This document shows, piece after piece, positions 32,650 through 43,800 of a DNA stretch of 64,000 bases. The stretch is from Serripes groenlandicus. Its lineage: Eukaryota > Mollusca > Bivalvia > Cardiida > Cardiidae. Positions within the stretch are counted from its first letter, which is position 1; every line of letters starts with the position of its first letter. The position numbers were made by a program, and so were the translations under genes. The notes beneath the pieces are model-generated. The model was not told where the DNA came from. It saw only the letters and a list, made by a program, of their open reading frames with translations, and ran no database searches. The DNA is taken from contig JASEVX010000010.1 in the NCBI GenBank assembly GCA_031761405.1, forward strand, positions 35,130,753-35,194,752. The letters are read 5' to 3'.

Positions 32650-32754
32650 CTCTTTTCAATATTTAAACGTTTATTTATAGAGGTATTCTAAATTTGTGTC
32701 TACATGTTTCGAAGGCCGTCTGCTGCAGAATTGTTGTATGTGGGAAAGAGTTAA
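32650..32754. mobile_element. MITE family A, right half
   Basis: ATTTATAGAGGTATTCTAAAT, GCCGTCTGCTGCAGAATTG and ATGTGGGAAAGAGTTAA are kept. The left half is absent, and the next family A copy starts 8 bases further on. Confidence 0.55.
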
Positions 32755-32761
32755 GATAGCT

Positions 32762-32974
32762 TTAACCCTTTCCCTCATATAGACGCTTTCTGACGCCTCT
32801 GCAGCAGACGGCTTTTGGAAAACATAGTGACAAAAGAAGAAAAAACCGAGCAATTTCTCCTTTTGCCACAATGTTTTCCACTTTTAGTCATCCATTCAAT
32901 TCTAGAGATTTGTTATTTTTTGACAAAATATGTTAAAAGTCGTCTGCTGCAGAATGTCGTATGAGGGACATAAA
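32762..32974. mobile_element. MITE family A copy
   Basis: TTAACCCTTTCCCTCATATAG opens, then CCTCTGCAGCAGACGGC and CGTCTGCTGCAGAATGTCG. It ends ATGAGGGACATAA. Confidence 0.68.
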
Positions 32975-33149
32975 TAATCAAATCAAATACTTGTATTGTC
33001 GGACTAAATCGTACCTTTCTCTATACAGGTTGGCGTTATCTTTCGACACATATGTTTAAGATAGGTATTAATGTCATACTTCCTATTACTACATGTACGT
33101 TTGATATTACCGTACTATAGGTGATCTCTCCACCACGTACCTCACTATA

Positions 33150-33255
33150 TATCTTCTCACCAGCCAACTCACTCATACAAACCATCTCTTTACCACTTAC
33201 CTCACTGGCTACCTTCTCACCAGCCAACTCACTCATACAAACTGTCTCACTATCG
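33150..33255. repeat. 60-bp tandem duplication
   Basis: CTTCTCACCAGCCAACTCAC, TCATACAAAC occurs at 33152 and 33212. A minus-strand frame reads SELAGEK twice because of it; no protein family was recognised. Confidence 0.75.
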
Positions 33256-33429
33256 CCTACGTGCATATCTACATTCTCAGTGCATTTGGCAATATAAGTA
33301 TTTACTCTTTCAGCAAATACAAATGTGCAATTCTAGCAAATATTGCAGTTACGTTAAAACTTCATTATACCGCACGTACATCACATCTTTCACTGGTATA
33401 TATATATATATATATGTTCCGTCATGTAA

Positions 33430-33880
33430 CAACAACCTTTCCTTGATGTAACAATCTTTTCAACATACTAATTTCTTTTGAAAATATTGACATGCACATA
33501 ACTTCTGTTTTCCTTATACAAACGACCAATGCAAAAACATATGGTAGATGTACATTCCTACATTCTGCGGTGTGTACAGCAATTTTTTGTCAGTATTTCG
33601 TTTCATTTATTTCCTTGACATAACAATATCCACTACTTGATGTAACGATTTTCACAATAACTGATATTTTTATTCAGTACTGATACACATATGCCTGTTC
33701 AAGCACTCCAGCTATGATGAACATGTGTTGATTTACAAGTGTTTACACATCAAATTCAATGAATTCAAACATAAAGGATGTATGCACCACTTTCACGAGT
33801 TAATTTCCTTCATGTAGCCAAATCATTCCTTGGTGTAACAATTTTCGATGTTACATCAAGGATTGTTACATCAAGGATGT
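33430..33880. repeat. Scattered CTTGATGTAACA motif
   Basis: CCTTGATGTAACAA or its complement TTGTTACATCAAGGA occurs near 33438, 33638, 33830 and twice at 33855-33880, roughly 200 bases apart. It may be remnants of a longer repeat unit. Confidence 0.45.
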
Positions 33881-33899
33881 ATTTTACCTTCAGCGACCT

Positions 33900-35240
33900 T
33901 TAAATCCCGTACACTATGCATATGTGTTCAATTTGATGGTGAAATGTTTACACACCCACTTAACATATTGTATGCGCAATGCATAAACTTCATTACTGTC
34001 AACGTAAAAAAGGCCACGATCATTATATCAAGGAACTACTAGAATTATACGCACTTACCTGGATACTGTAATATTTCTGTATTTTTACCACACTGAACAC
34101 ATGCTGTGGTGGTTGTCTGCTTTATTTGTTTTAAGAACTTCTCTTCAAATGGTTGTATAATTACATATTTTACCAAGGGAAGTAACCTTGTATTTGAGGA
34201 TTTAAGTAATTTGTTACATCACTGAACTAGTTTAAGGGTTCACAGAATATGAAACAAATAAAGTATTAAATCTATAGTTATTTGATGTATTTATATTTGA
34301 TAATGTGAAAGATATAACTGAATTAAAATCCAGCTATAACAAGAACAAGATTCTCCACAGATTTTTCGTCAGACAGTGTTAGATTGTTAAAACTTTTAAT
34401 TTAGGGACAATGGAAAGATGATAATTTTTCCACTTCGATCGACATTACTGAATATTTCCTTCCACTTCAGGTACTATTTTGTTCATGAAACGTGCACAGT
34501 TCAATATTGTCCATACAATAAAAGTGGAACTTTGCTCTAATCTAAGCAAAGTAAAGCATAACTTCATCGGGACAGGATTTTGTTGCAAACAAATATATTG
34601 ACTCACATACAATACTCTTAACAAATTCCTTCTTTGTTTCCATGTAGAATGACCTGTTTTACGAAATAGGTTACCGTCATTTTGGATCAAATCGGGCCCG
34701 GTCAAAACAGGTGTTTAGCTTTTCAAACAAGGCCAAAATACTAAAAGTGATCAAAACAATCATTTCAAGTACATCCTATTTCAAGTACATCCTATACACA
34801 TTTACAATAATTTTAAACTCAATGTCATATATTCAATGCATTCTGGGGATGGTATATACTCATTTCTATGCAAACAAAGTTGTTTTTTTAGGGACTACTG
34901 TGGTGTTGATCAGCCTGGCCCGCGGATGTATTTAGCGAAATACGACCCATATATACGCTCTATACAGTAGATTACCCAGTTAACTCAAGTTTCTCATCGA
35001 CAATGTGAACTACATTACACTTAACGCCTTCGCTGCAAAAGACAATTAAAGGCTTTTGCAAACAACAACGCAGCTTCATGTAAGACAGGTCTCCCATGAT
35101 ATCAGCATTGTTTGCCATTTAGACATTACATATTTCAATGCTAAAATGTACCAATTGGCACTTCTGAAGAGTCTAGGCTCACAATACTCTGTCCATCTGC
35201 TCAAGATCTACGCAAGTTCACGGAATCTTCTAACAAGGAT
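33900..35240. other. AT-rich, no gene seen
   Basis: An 86-codon minus-strand frame (34445-34705) and others are not recognisable. I see no repeat except a small TTTCAAGTACATCCTAT duplication near 34770. Confidence 0.35.
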
Positions 35241-35249
35241 GTGGACGTA

Positions 35250-35510
35250 ATATGAGCAGTCTCGCGAGAAAACCAACATTATGGCCCCTGCGTAATGTAT
35301 CGACCCAGATCAGCCTGCGCAGTCCGCGCAGACTGATCCGGGCCGACACATTCCGTCTCAGGAGTATAGAGGTATAGAGTAATGCTTCATGAAACAGAAA
35401 ATCCACAGTAGGCGAAAAGTGTCTATCCGGGTAAGCCTGCACGGTTTGCTTAGGCCGATCCGGGTCGATACTTTACGCAGCGTCCACAATGTTGGTTTTC
35501 GGACGGCTCA
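35250..35510. mobile_element. MITE family D copy
   Basis: ATATGAGCAGTCTCGCGAG opens and GGTTTTCGGACGGCTCA closes. The core CTGCGCAGTCCGCGCAGAC palindrome is clear. Confidence 0.72.
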
Positions 35511-35620
35511 ATTATATTATGTTTTAAAAAAAGTGAAAATCTAGATTTTGACTGTCACAAAAGCAAACATGTACGTTTTCACACGGACGCTCTCATATGT
35601 ATAATGCCTCTGATTGAGAA

Positions 35621-35889
35621 GCCGAGCCCCGGTAGCTCAGTCGGTAGCGACGCGGGCTGTCAATCCAGGGGTTGTGAGTTCGAATCCCGGCTCGGCCAAC
35701 TTTCTTTCTGAGGATTGATAAAAGTCAATGCGATATGAGTCATTCCTCTTTCACCAATGGGCTAAGTATATGTGGAAAAGCAGCCAGTTGCTTGGGAAGA
35801 TTGCTGTGTGGAGTAAGTGTTAGAAAACCAGGAAATGCATGAGTAGGTGAACTGGCCGCAATTGTTAAAAATGGCGTTAAACCCCAATC

Positions 35890-35920
<31 letters not shown>
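35621..35920 (+). mobile_element. tRNA-derived SINE, full-length reference copy
   Basis: The head has perfect tRNA acceptor-like ends GCCGAGC and GCTCGGC, an A box GGTAGCTCAGTCGGTAGCG and a B box GAGTTCGAATCCC. The body has AAGTCAATGCGA, CACCAATGGGCTAAG, GTGGAAAAGCAGCCAGTTGC and GGTGAACTGGCCGC. It ends with GGCGTTAAACCCC and (CAAT)n. Flanks CTGATTGAGAA at 35610-35620 and 35921-35931 are an exact 11-base target duplication. Pol III transcription from the internal A and B boxes is expected from the family. Confidence 0.92.
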
Positions 35921-35921
<1 letters not shown>

Positions 35922-36010
35922 TGATTGAGAATGCGAGAATGATTAACGTTCTGTGTTAAACAATCAATTTTCAAAACAAATTACGTATTTGGTACATTTT
36001 CCTTTACCGC

Positions 36011-36050
36011 TGACGTGTGAATGACGTCACTTGTTTATACATGACGTAGC
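36011..36050 (+). promoter_or_regulatory. CRE cluster upstream of the FMN reductase gene
   Basis: TGACGTCA (36022-36029) is the full cAMP-response element palindrome. TGACGTGT (36011) and ATGACGTAG (36041) are half-site variants on either side. The cluster lies about 145-160 bases before the start codon and just outside a SINE. It could be part of the promoter, if transcription starts nearby. Confidence 0.4.
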
Positions 36051-36172
36051 CACTGTACATATATAGCAAACTTGTACTTTTTGAATAATCAACTCTCATT
36101 ATTAAATTAACTAAGTTATATTATTATTATTATTATTATTATTATTATCATAATTTTTTTCTTTAGTAAGAA

Positions 36173-36293
36173 ATGGCGACAAGATTGAATATTGGTTTAC
36201 TAATGGGTTCGACCCGAGATGAAAGAATGTGTGACAGGGTAAAGCAATTTGTCCAGACTGCGGTAGAGAAAGACCATAAAGTTACCATTTTTG
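36173..36293 (+). CDS. FMN reductase exon 1
   Basis: It encodes the start and the FMN-phosphate loop (MATRLNIGLLMGSTRDERM) and ends in G/GTAAGT. The split codon is completed by AC of exon 2 to give Asp. Confidence 0.88.
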
Positions 36294-37868
36294 GTAAGTA
36301 TGACTACCTTTTTAGCTCGCCTATTCGAAGAAATAGGGGAGCTTATGTTATAACCGCGGCGTCCGCGTTGGCGTTGGCGTTGGCGTTGGCGTTGGTGTTG
36401 GCGTTGACGTCCGCGTTGCCAGCTTGGTCAAACCTTTGCGTGGGAGGCCTTTTCTCAGACACTGTGTATGCTGTTGCTTTGAAACTTCACACACTTATTC
36501 AGGATCATTAGGGGACCTTGTATGTCAAGTCCCATAACTCTGAAATGGATTTTGACTGAATTGTGCCCCTTTTTGGACTTAGAAATGTGGTCAAACCTTT
36601 GCGTGCAAGGCCTTTTCTCAGACACTGTGTATGCTGTTGCTTTCAAACTTCACACACTTATTCAGGGTCATTAGGGGACCTTGTATGTCAAGTCCCATAA
36701 CTCTGGAATGGATTTTGACTGAATTGTGCCCCTTTTTCGACTTAGAATTTTGGTCAAACCTTTGCGTGCAAGGCCTTTTCTCAGACACTGTGTATGCTGT
36801 TGCTTTGAAACTTCACACACTTATTCAGGATCATTAGGGGACCTTGTATGTCAAGTCCCATAACTCTGGAATGGATTTTGACTGAGTTGTGCCCCTTTTT
36901 CGACTTAGAATTTTGGTAAAACCTTTGCGTGCAAGGCCTTTTCTCAGACACTGTGTATGCTGTTGCTTTGAAACTTCACACACTTATTCAGGATCATTAG
37001 GGGACCTTGTATGGCGTTGGTATCAGCGTTGCCAGGTTAAGATTTGCATGCAAGTATTGAAAATTTGTGATATCTTGCAATAAATAATAGTGTGTGGTTT
37101 TATCTGATACTGATACTGTAAGTCTTCGGTATTATGTTCACTATTGGCATACATCGTATATAAACCAATTTACATATTTTAAAGGCCTGTATGGACTTAG
37201 TTAACATTTGCATGGAAGTATTGAAAAGGTGTATTATCTTGCAATAGGTGATACTGTGTGACTTTACCTAATGCTATAACTGTTCTGAAGTAGGCCCTGA
37301 TAGACGATGGCCCTGATAGGCGAGCTATATTGTCCTCCGACAACTCTTGTTATCAAAATGCTAGTAGTTCGATCCTCAAAGTTTCAACATACATCAAAAT
37401 AACTACGACTTATGAAAAGGAACCTTACAACTAGATCTATCTCCTTTTTTGTCGTTAAAAATAAATCTTTAAAGGGTAGAATCACGTGACCTGTCAGTGG
37501 TTCTACTGTCTTTAGATAGCGTCTTGATTGTCATTTCACATTTTCTAGCCTAGTACTGGTTTGTTTACCCAGGGATCATGAATAATTAATGCTATAATTG
37601 TCCAAAATCTTTACTGAGTCGGAATCACTTGTAGCTTTTGACTTATCTCGCTAGATTGTGTTCACCGTTGCCCAAAGACATTGCACACCATGCATTCTAA
37701 TCTCAGACTGCATTGTTCGACATTTATTTGTCAATATAATCAGCAAATACTAGTTAGAGTAGTTCATGCATTTGCCATCATTCAGGGGAGACGATACATT
37801 CAACCCTTTCCCACATACAGCAAACCTGCAGCAGACGACTTTGAAAGCATGTTGTCAAAAACCCAGAT

Positions 37869-37899
<31 letters not shown>

Positions 37900-40800
37900 G
37901 AAGGTATAATTAATGAAAACGGTTGAAGAAATTGTGGCAAAATAATCGTTTTGAGCAATTTCTTCGTTTGCCACGATTTTTTCAAACGTCGTCTGCTGCA
38001 GATGCGTCAACATGCGTATCATAGGTGGGACAGGATAAAGCTGCTTGAATTCATCGGGATACGGGTTAACGAGGTCACGAACCATACGACATTTCCCAAC
38101 ATACAACAAAACTGCAGCAGACGACTTTTAAAACAATTAGTAAAAACCGAGAAAATCTCTACAAATGAAGGTATAATTAATGAAAACAGTTGAAAACATT
38201 GTGACAAAAGACGAAATTGCTCGTTTTGAGTAGCCTAATTACTTCTTTTGCCACGATGTTTTCAAAAGTCGTCTGCTGCAGATGCGTCAAACTGCGTCTT
38301 AAAGCTGGGGAAGGATTAAGCTGCTTGGATTCAGCGGGATGGGGGTAAACGAGGTACATACAACAACTCTGCAGCAGATGACTTTTAAAACTTTTTTTAG
38401 TCCAAACCGAAAAAGTCTCTATAAATAAAGGTATAATTAATGAAAACAGTTGAAATCATAGTGGCAAATGTTCAGCAATTTTCTTTTGCCACGATGTTTT
38501 CAAAAGTCGTCTGCTGCAGATGCGTCAAACTGCGTCTCATAGGCGGGACAGGATAAAGCTGCTTGAAATCATCGGGATGCGGGTAAACGATGTCACGGTG
38601 CTCAGCGTGATTAGACGCTTTCCCACATACACCACATCTGCAGCAGACGACTTTGAAAGCATAAAGTCAAACACATAAACTCTCTCTCTTTAAATGAAAA
38701 TTATTAAATAAAGTTGAAAATATTACAAACAAATGAGACATTGCTAAATATGGGTAGTTTCTTCTGTTGCAACAATGAGTTCAAAAGTCGCCTGCTGTTG
38801 AGACATCCTTCAGAAATCATCTGTGTGGGTGGGAGAGCGTTAATCCTGCTTAAATCCTCACTGTCACAACTGACCTAATCGCTCAAGTTATTGCTATAGT
38901 CATTGTATATTCCGATATAATAACTGGGTAGCGAGTAATGCAGACCAGGATTAAGGCAGGACGAGTGTACATGCTGAGCTGTCTCTACAGTGTTATTAAC
39001 CCTTTCCCTCATATATACGCTTTTTGACGCCTCTGCAGCAGACGGCTTTTTGAAAACATAGTGACAAAAGAAGAAATTTATCAAGACGAGCAATTTCCCC
39101 TTTAGCCACAATATTTTCCATTCAATTATAGAGATTTTCTATTTTTTGACAAGATATGTTCAAAGTCGTCTGCTGCAGAATTGTGGCATGAGGGAAAGGG
39201 TTAATATGAACTTCTTTTTTCTTTTTTCTCGCCGCCAGACCCAACTACCATTGATTTACCAAAGTCACAACAGAGCGTCAATTTCATTTTTGATCCAACT
39301 GCATCGAAAGTGCCACAGAATATTAAAGACCTAAATGAAGAGATTAAATCTATAGATGGATTTATAATCATCTCCCCTGAATATAACTGGAGTCTGCCAC
39401 CAGGTCTTACAAACATGATGGACAATATACCACCCACGTCTTGGTGTTGGAAACCATGTACATATGTACATTATTCTGTGGGTAAATATGATTTTCTTCT
39501 TTTTCTTAATGGAAATAATTTCTCCATCCCTATCAGAATTAATATCTTACTATATGACAAACGGGTGTGTTTGTTGTGAGTCTAAATATCCCTTCTAATT
39601 ACGATAACAATAGTCAAACCTATGCCCTACAATACTAAGCAATTCGAAGAAGTTTGTGTGGTATATTTCTTTGCTTTAATTCGTTTGTGTGGTCGTTCAT
39701 TTGTCACACTTTTTATACGACCGTTTGGAAAAAAAGGAATGTATTATAGTTTTACCCGCGGTGTACTGGCGTACGGGCGGGCGGGCGTTCGGGCGGGCGA
39801 CGTCCAGTATGTTGTCAGCTGAATTACTTGAGAAGCCTTTGTCCAATCATAACCGTTATTGCCTTAATTATAGAAATTACCTAAAATTGGCCACACTTAT
39901 GTCCCTTAAAATGGACAAAATTGTATTAACAGTGTCCGCTGTCTTAATTTGCCTGACGTACAACCAATTATCATTATACTTGGTCTCAAAAAAAAAAATG
40001 ACGGGCGTATTTTTTGACAGTTGACGCTCTTGTTCAGAGCCTGCAATTACTGCCTTTGCTTCCGTCATGGCATTTTATATTTGGCTTTATCATGTAAATT
40101 TAGCAGACCGCAAGTGTGTGTTTCTCTATGCGAAACATTTGTACTTTCAGTCTTATGTCATTAAAAAAAAAATCGGATGGGTTTCACGTAGTTTGAGACA
40201 AATATGTTTTAACAATAAACATAGGGGTGGGGACAAATTGTTTAACACTTACTTTTCTAGACTTATTATATAGATAAACTTTCAAGAATTTACCGTGAAA
40301 ATCAATATCAATTACAAAACAAGTTGGCCATTCAAGTTCAATGTATGTAGGATGAAAGAGAAGAAAGACGATGAAAATATCTAAAGAACATCTACTAAAT
40401 CTATATGTACATATTATTTCAGGTCCTGTCGCCGGATGGCGTGTTGGCATGCAGCTACGAGTGTTTACTGGCGCTCTAGGTATGTTGCAAATAAACAAAG
40501 TTTGTTCTGATATACGCCATTATATGAATCATATTTTATCAGATTTGTTCCCTAATTAAGTTATGTTGACTTTTTTTCTTTAAACAGAAATGTCAATTAT
40601 TTAAGGTTAACTTATGGCAGTATACAGGGTGTAATGATGTCCCTAAACAAAACCCTTGTAACTTTGGTATGTCTTCGTGTATCGTTAAACTATTGTATTC
40701 TTAGACTGTCATATAGGCATATTATCCCCTCGTGACGAAGTCCTCAAGGGAATTTAGGGCTCTACCCGTACGTACGTACGTAGGTACGTGTCCATGGACG

Positions 40801-43800
40801 TCATCGCTCTAGCGACTTCATTTCGAATCAGACGTTTATGAAACTTAACCCTTTCAGCGCCGAATTGTTTAAAGTAGACTATTTCATGTTCAAACTCGGA
40901 CGACTCTATTTTCATGTTATAGGATTTTTGGAATATCTTTATAACTCACAGCCAAACAATGCAGATTTCAGGTGAGACAGCTCGTTACGAGCTGACTCAC
41001 CTGAATATGTATTGTTTGCAAAAAGCTCAATATTGCCTTTGGCGCTGAAAGAGTTAATACACATGATCACTAGCATTGCCTCTTGTACAAATTCTCGTTC
41101 TATCGACCTAGGTCGAATATCAAGGTCACAGTAACTATAATGCGTTTGAACAGAACTTGCGGTAGCTCAGTCGGTAGCGACGCGGGCTGTCAATCCAGAG
41201 ATTGTGAGTTCGAATCCAGGCTCGGCCAACTTTCTTTCCGACGATTGACAAAAGTCAATGCGACATGCGTCATTCGTCTTCCACCAATGGGCTAAGTATA
41301 TGTGGAAAAGCAGCCAGTTGCTTGGGAAGATTGTTGTGTGGAGTACTGGTGTTAGAAAACCAGGAAATGCATGAGTAGGTGAACTGGCCGCCGTGATATG
41401 ACTGAGAAATTGTTAAAAACGGCGTTAAACCCCAATCAATCAATCAATCAATTCATATCTACTCTAGTTCATTGTCAAGTGAGCTCGGTGTAGGTCGTAA
41501 AATTCTCGTTATAACGAAAATCATTGGGAAAGGAGAACAATTTAACCGTTATAATTTGTCCCATTTCAAAACGTTTGTCTCGTGTCTCTAAGTTAAAGAC
41601 TGGGAGTTATTGATTGGGATTTGCCCTAAAATATAAACCACCTCTTAAATTTGTGTTTGTACACGTGTTACGATCTGAATGACCTAGGTCACAGTGACTA
41701 TAATACATCTGTACGAAACGACACTGCGAGGGGAGTTGTATCGTCGGTGATATTCCTTGTCCTTTTTTTAATAAATAAACACAATCACTGTGTTGTTGAT
41801 TGTTGCTATGGTATCTGGTACTAGTATAAGACTGACATCAAATAGTTATTTTTGGCCGACTTTCGATTTATTTAGAAAAAGAATCCCAACCAGGATCTTT
41901 GACAAGATGGTCAAAATCAAAACGAAAAAACACGAATTAACACATGGAAATAAAGAATACCATTGCTATATCTATATATATTCATCCAGATAAAATGTGT
42001 CAATTAACTAACGATATTCATGTTGTTTGACACTTTCGGTTTATATATATATATATATTTATAAGTCTTTTAAATGATCAATAGATAAAGCCTTTAGTTT
42101 AATGTTTATGATATCGGACTATTTGTATTTGTACATAACTTATTCATGATTTCAAAGATTTAATTTACTACCAAGTTGTTTTAATTTCGTTTCCAAGTTT
42201 GATTCCAACCAGATAACGGATGTATCCCTCGCGTCTAAACTCCTTAACAGACTTGTATTTTCCCCCCCAAGAATAACATCGAACAGAAGACCTGAAAGTC
42301 GTACTTTCAATTGTATGAATACATGTGTAAACCATAGGCAATTCATTGAGTAAATGAAGATCTTTATAAATTGTGAATCATGTATAATAAATTATTCCGG
42401 GAAGACAAGGTTTATAGCTAGAGACACGCTTTACAATCTCGCCATAATGATCTACACACTGTACAGCGAACTGGCGACAAACCTTACAGATGCCATATAC
42501 CCAAATGTGATCTTATTTCCTTGTCGGATAGATAGGTACATTTTGTTGGCTTAAAAGCAAAAGAGTATTTCTTCATGCAGCAAAAGTATTATGGAAAAAT
42601 ATTTTTCATGCACAGATTCACACATTCAGTAATTCTCACACACACTAATATATACACATGATTACAATACACGGGTTCAATAGGGTTTTAAATTATTAAA
42701 GATATATTCATAAATAAGTACATAAGTATATGTTCGAATATGTCTGTTATCAAATTATTACATACATATACCATACAATAGTAAGCTAATATTATGTAGA
42801 GAACCGTAAACAGATTCACGCATTCACTCATTCTCACACACACTGACTTATGCATATAAACATGAGTACACGGGTTCAACAGGGTTTTAAATCATTTAAG
42901 ATATATATTCATAAATAAAAACATAAGTACATGTTTGAAAACGTCTGTTATCAAATTATTGTATATACATATACAATACAATATTGGTTAAGCCAAAGCT
43001 ATGTAGAGGATAGTAACTTATTCACTCTGTCAATCTCGGTAGACTTGATTGACTGTTTATTATGTCGAGGGCTTGGCGTAAAAAGGTTGTAACTAAAAGT
43101 ATTCTTTGAAAACGCTGGTTTAGCGGCAATTTTGACCCCTTTGTAAACAATGCAAATTTGGGTGCCATTGCTCAGAACGAGCAATGGCACCTATATTTGC
43201 ATTGTTTACCAAGAAAAATGATTTAACTCTTTTAAAGACTTTATGGCGAGGTGATTAACCTTGGTAAAACATTATCAATTTTAGTTACAGCCGTTTCTCG
43301 CCAAGCCCTCGATGTGTATGTTTTCCCCATAACAAGTTATATGATTATCAACTTGCACACGTGCACGAACTGAAATACCAGGTCGTTCATACACAGATAG
43401 AATGTACACGAGACTGGCTACGTTTTAATAAATCACGGGATAACACACAATTATTCGGTTTCCAAGGTTTCCAAACCTACTTATCTGTTTTTAAGCGCCA
43501 ACAATATATTCAAAAACGAATAAATGAATATTATGACCACCTAAGATGACTCGATAAGGTTTTATTATAAGGTTATATAACTTTATTAGCTACGTGCATT
43601 GCTTTGGGTAGGTCGTGGCCACCCTCCCTCATACCTTACAATGAATATGTTATTAGTAGTAAATCATCTGTTTTAAAGTGCCAACAATATATTGAAAAAC
43701 GAATAAATGAATATCATCACCTAAGATGACTCGATAAGGAAAAGTAAACGTTTATTTTCCCATCTATATTTCCTTACCCAGTGTTGTTTGGTACCCAAAA

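Noticed and set aside
36173..36511. Single-exon 112-codon reading of FMN reductase exon 1
   Set aside because: After residue 40 the frame runs through the splice donor into a dispersed repeat (alanine/leucine run), which the family does not have.
37799..38619. CRISPR-like array of spaced repeats
   Set aside because: The repeated units are about 200 bases with inverted ends and TTAA-type flanks, so they are MITEs; the genome is eukaryotic.
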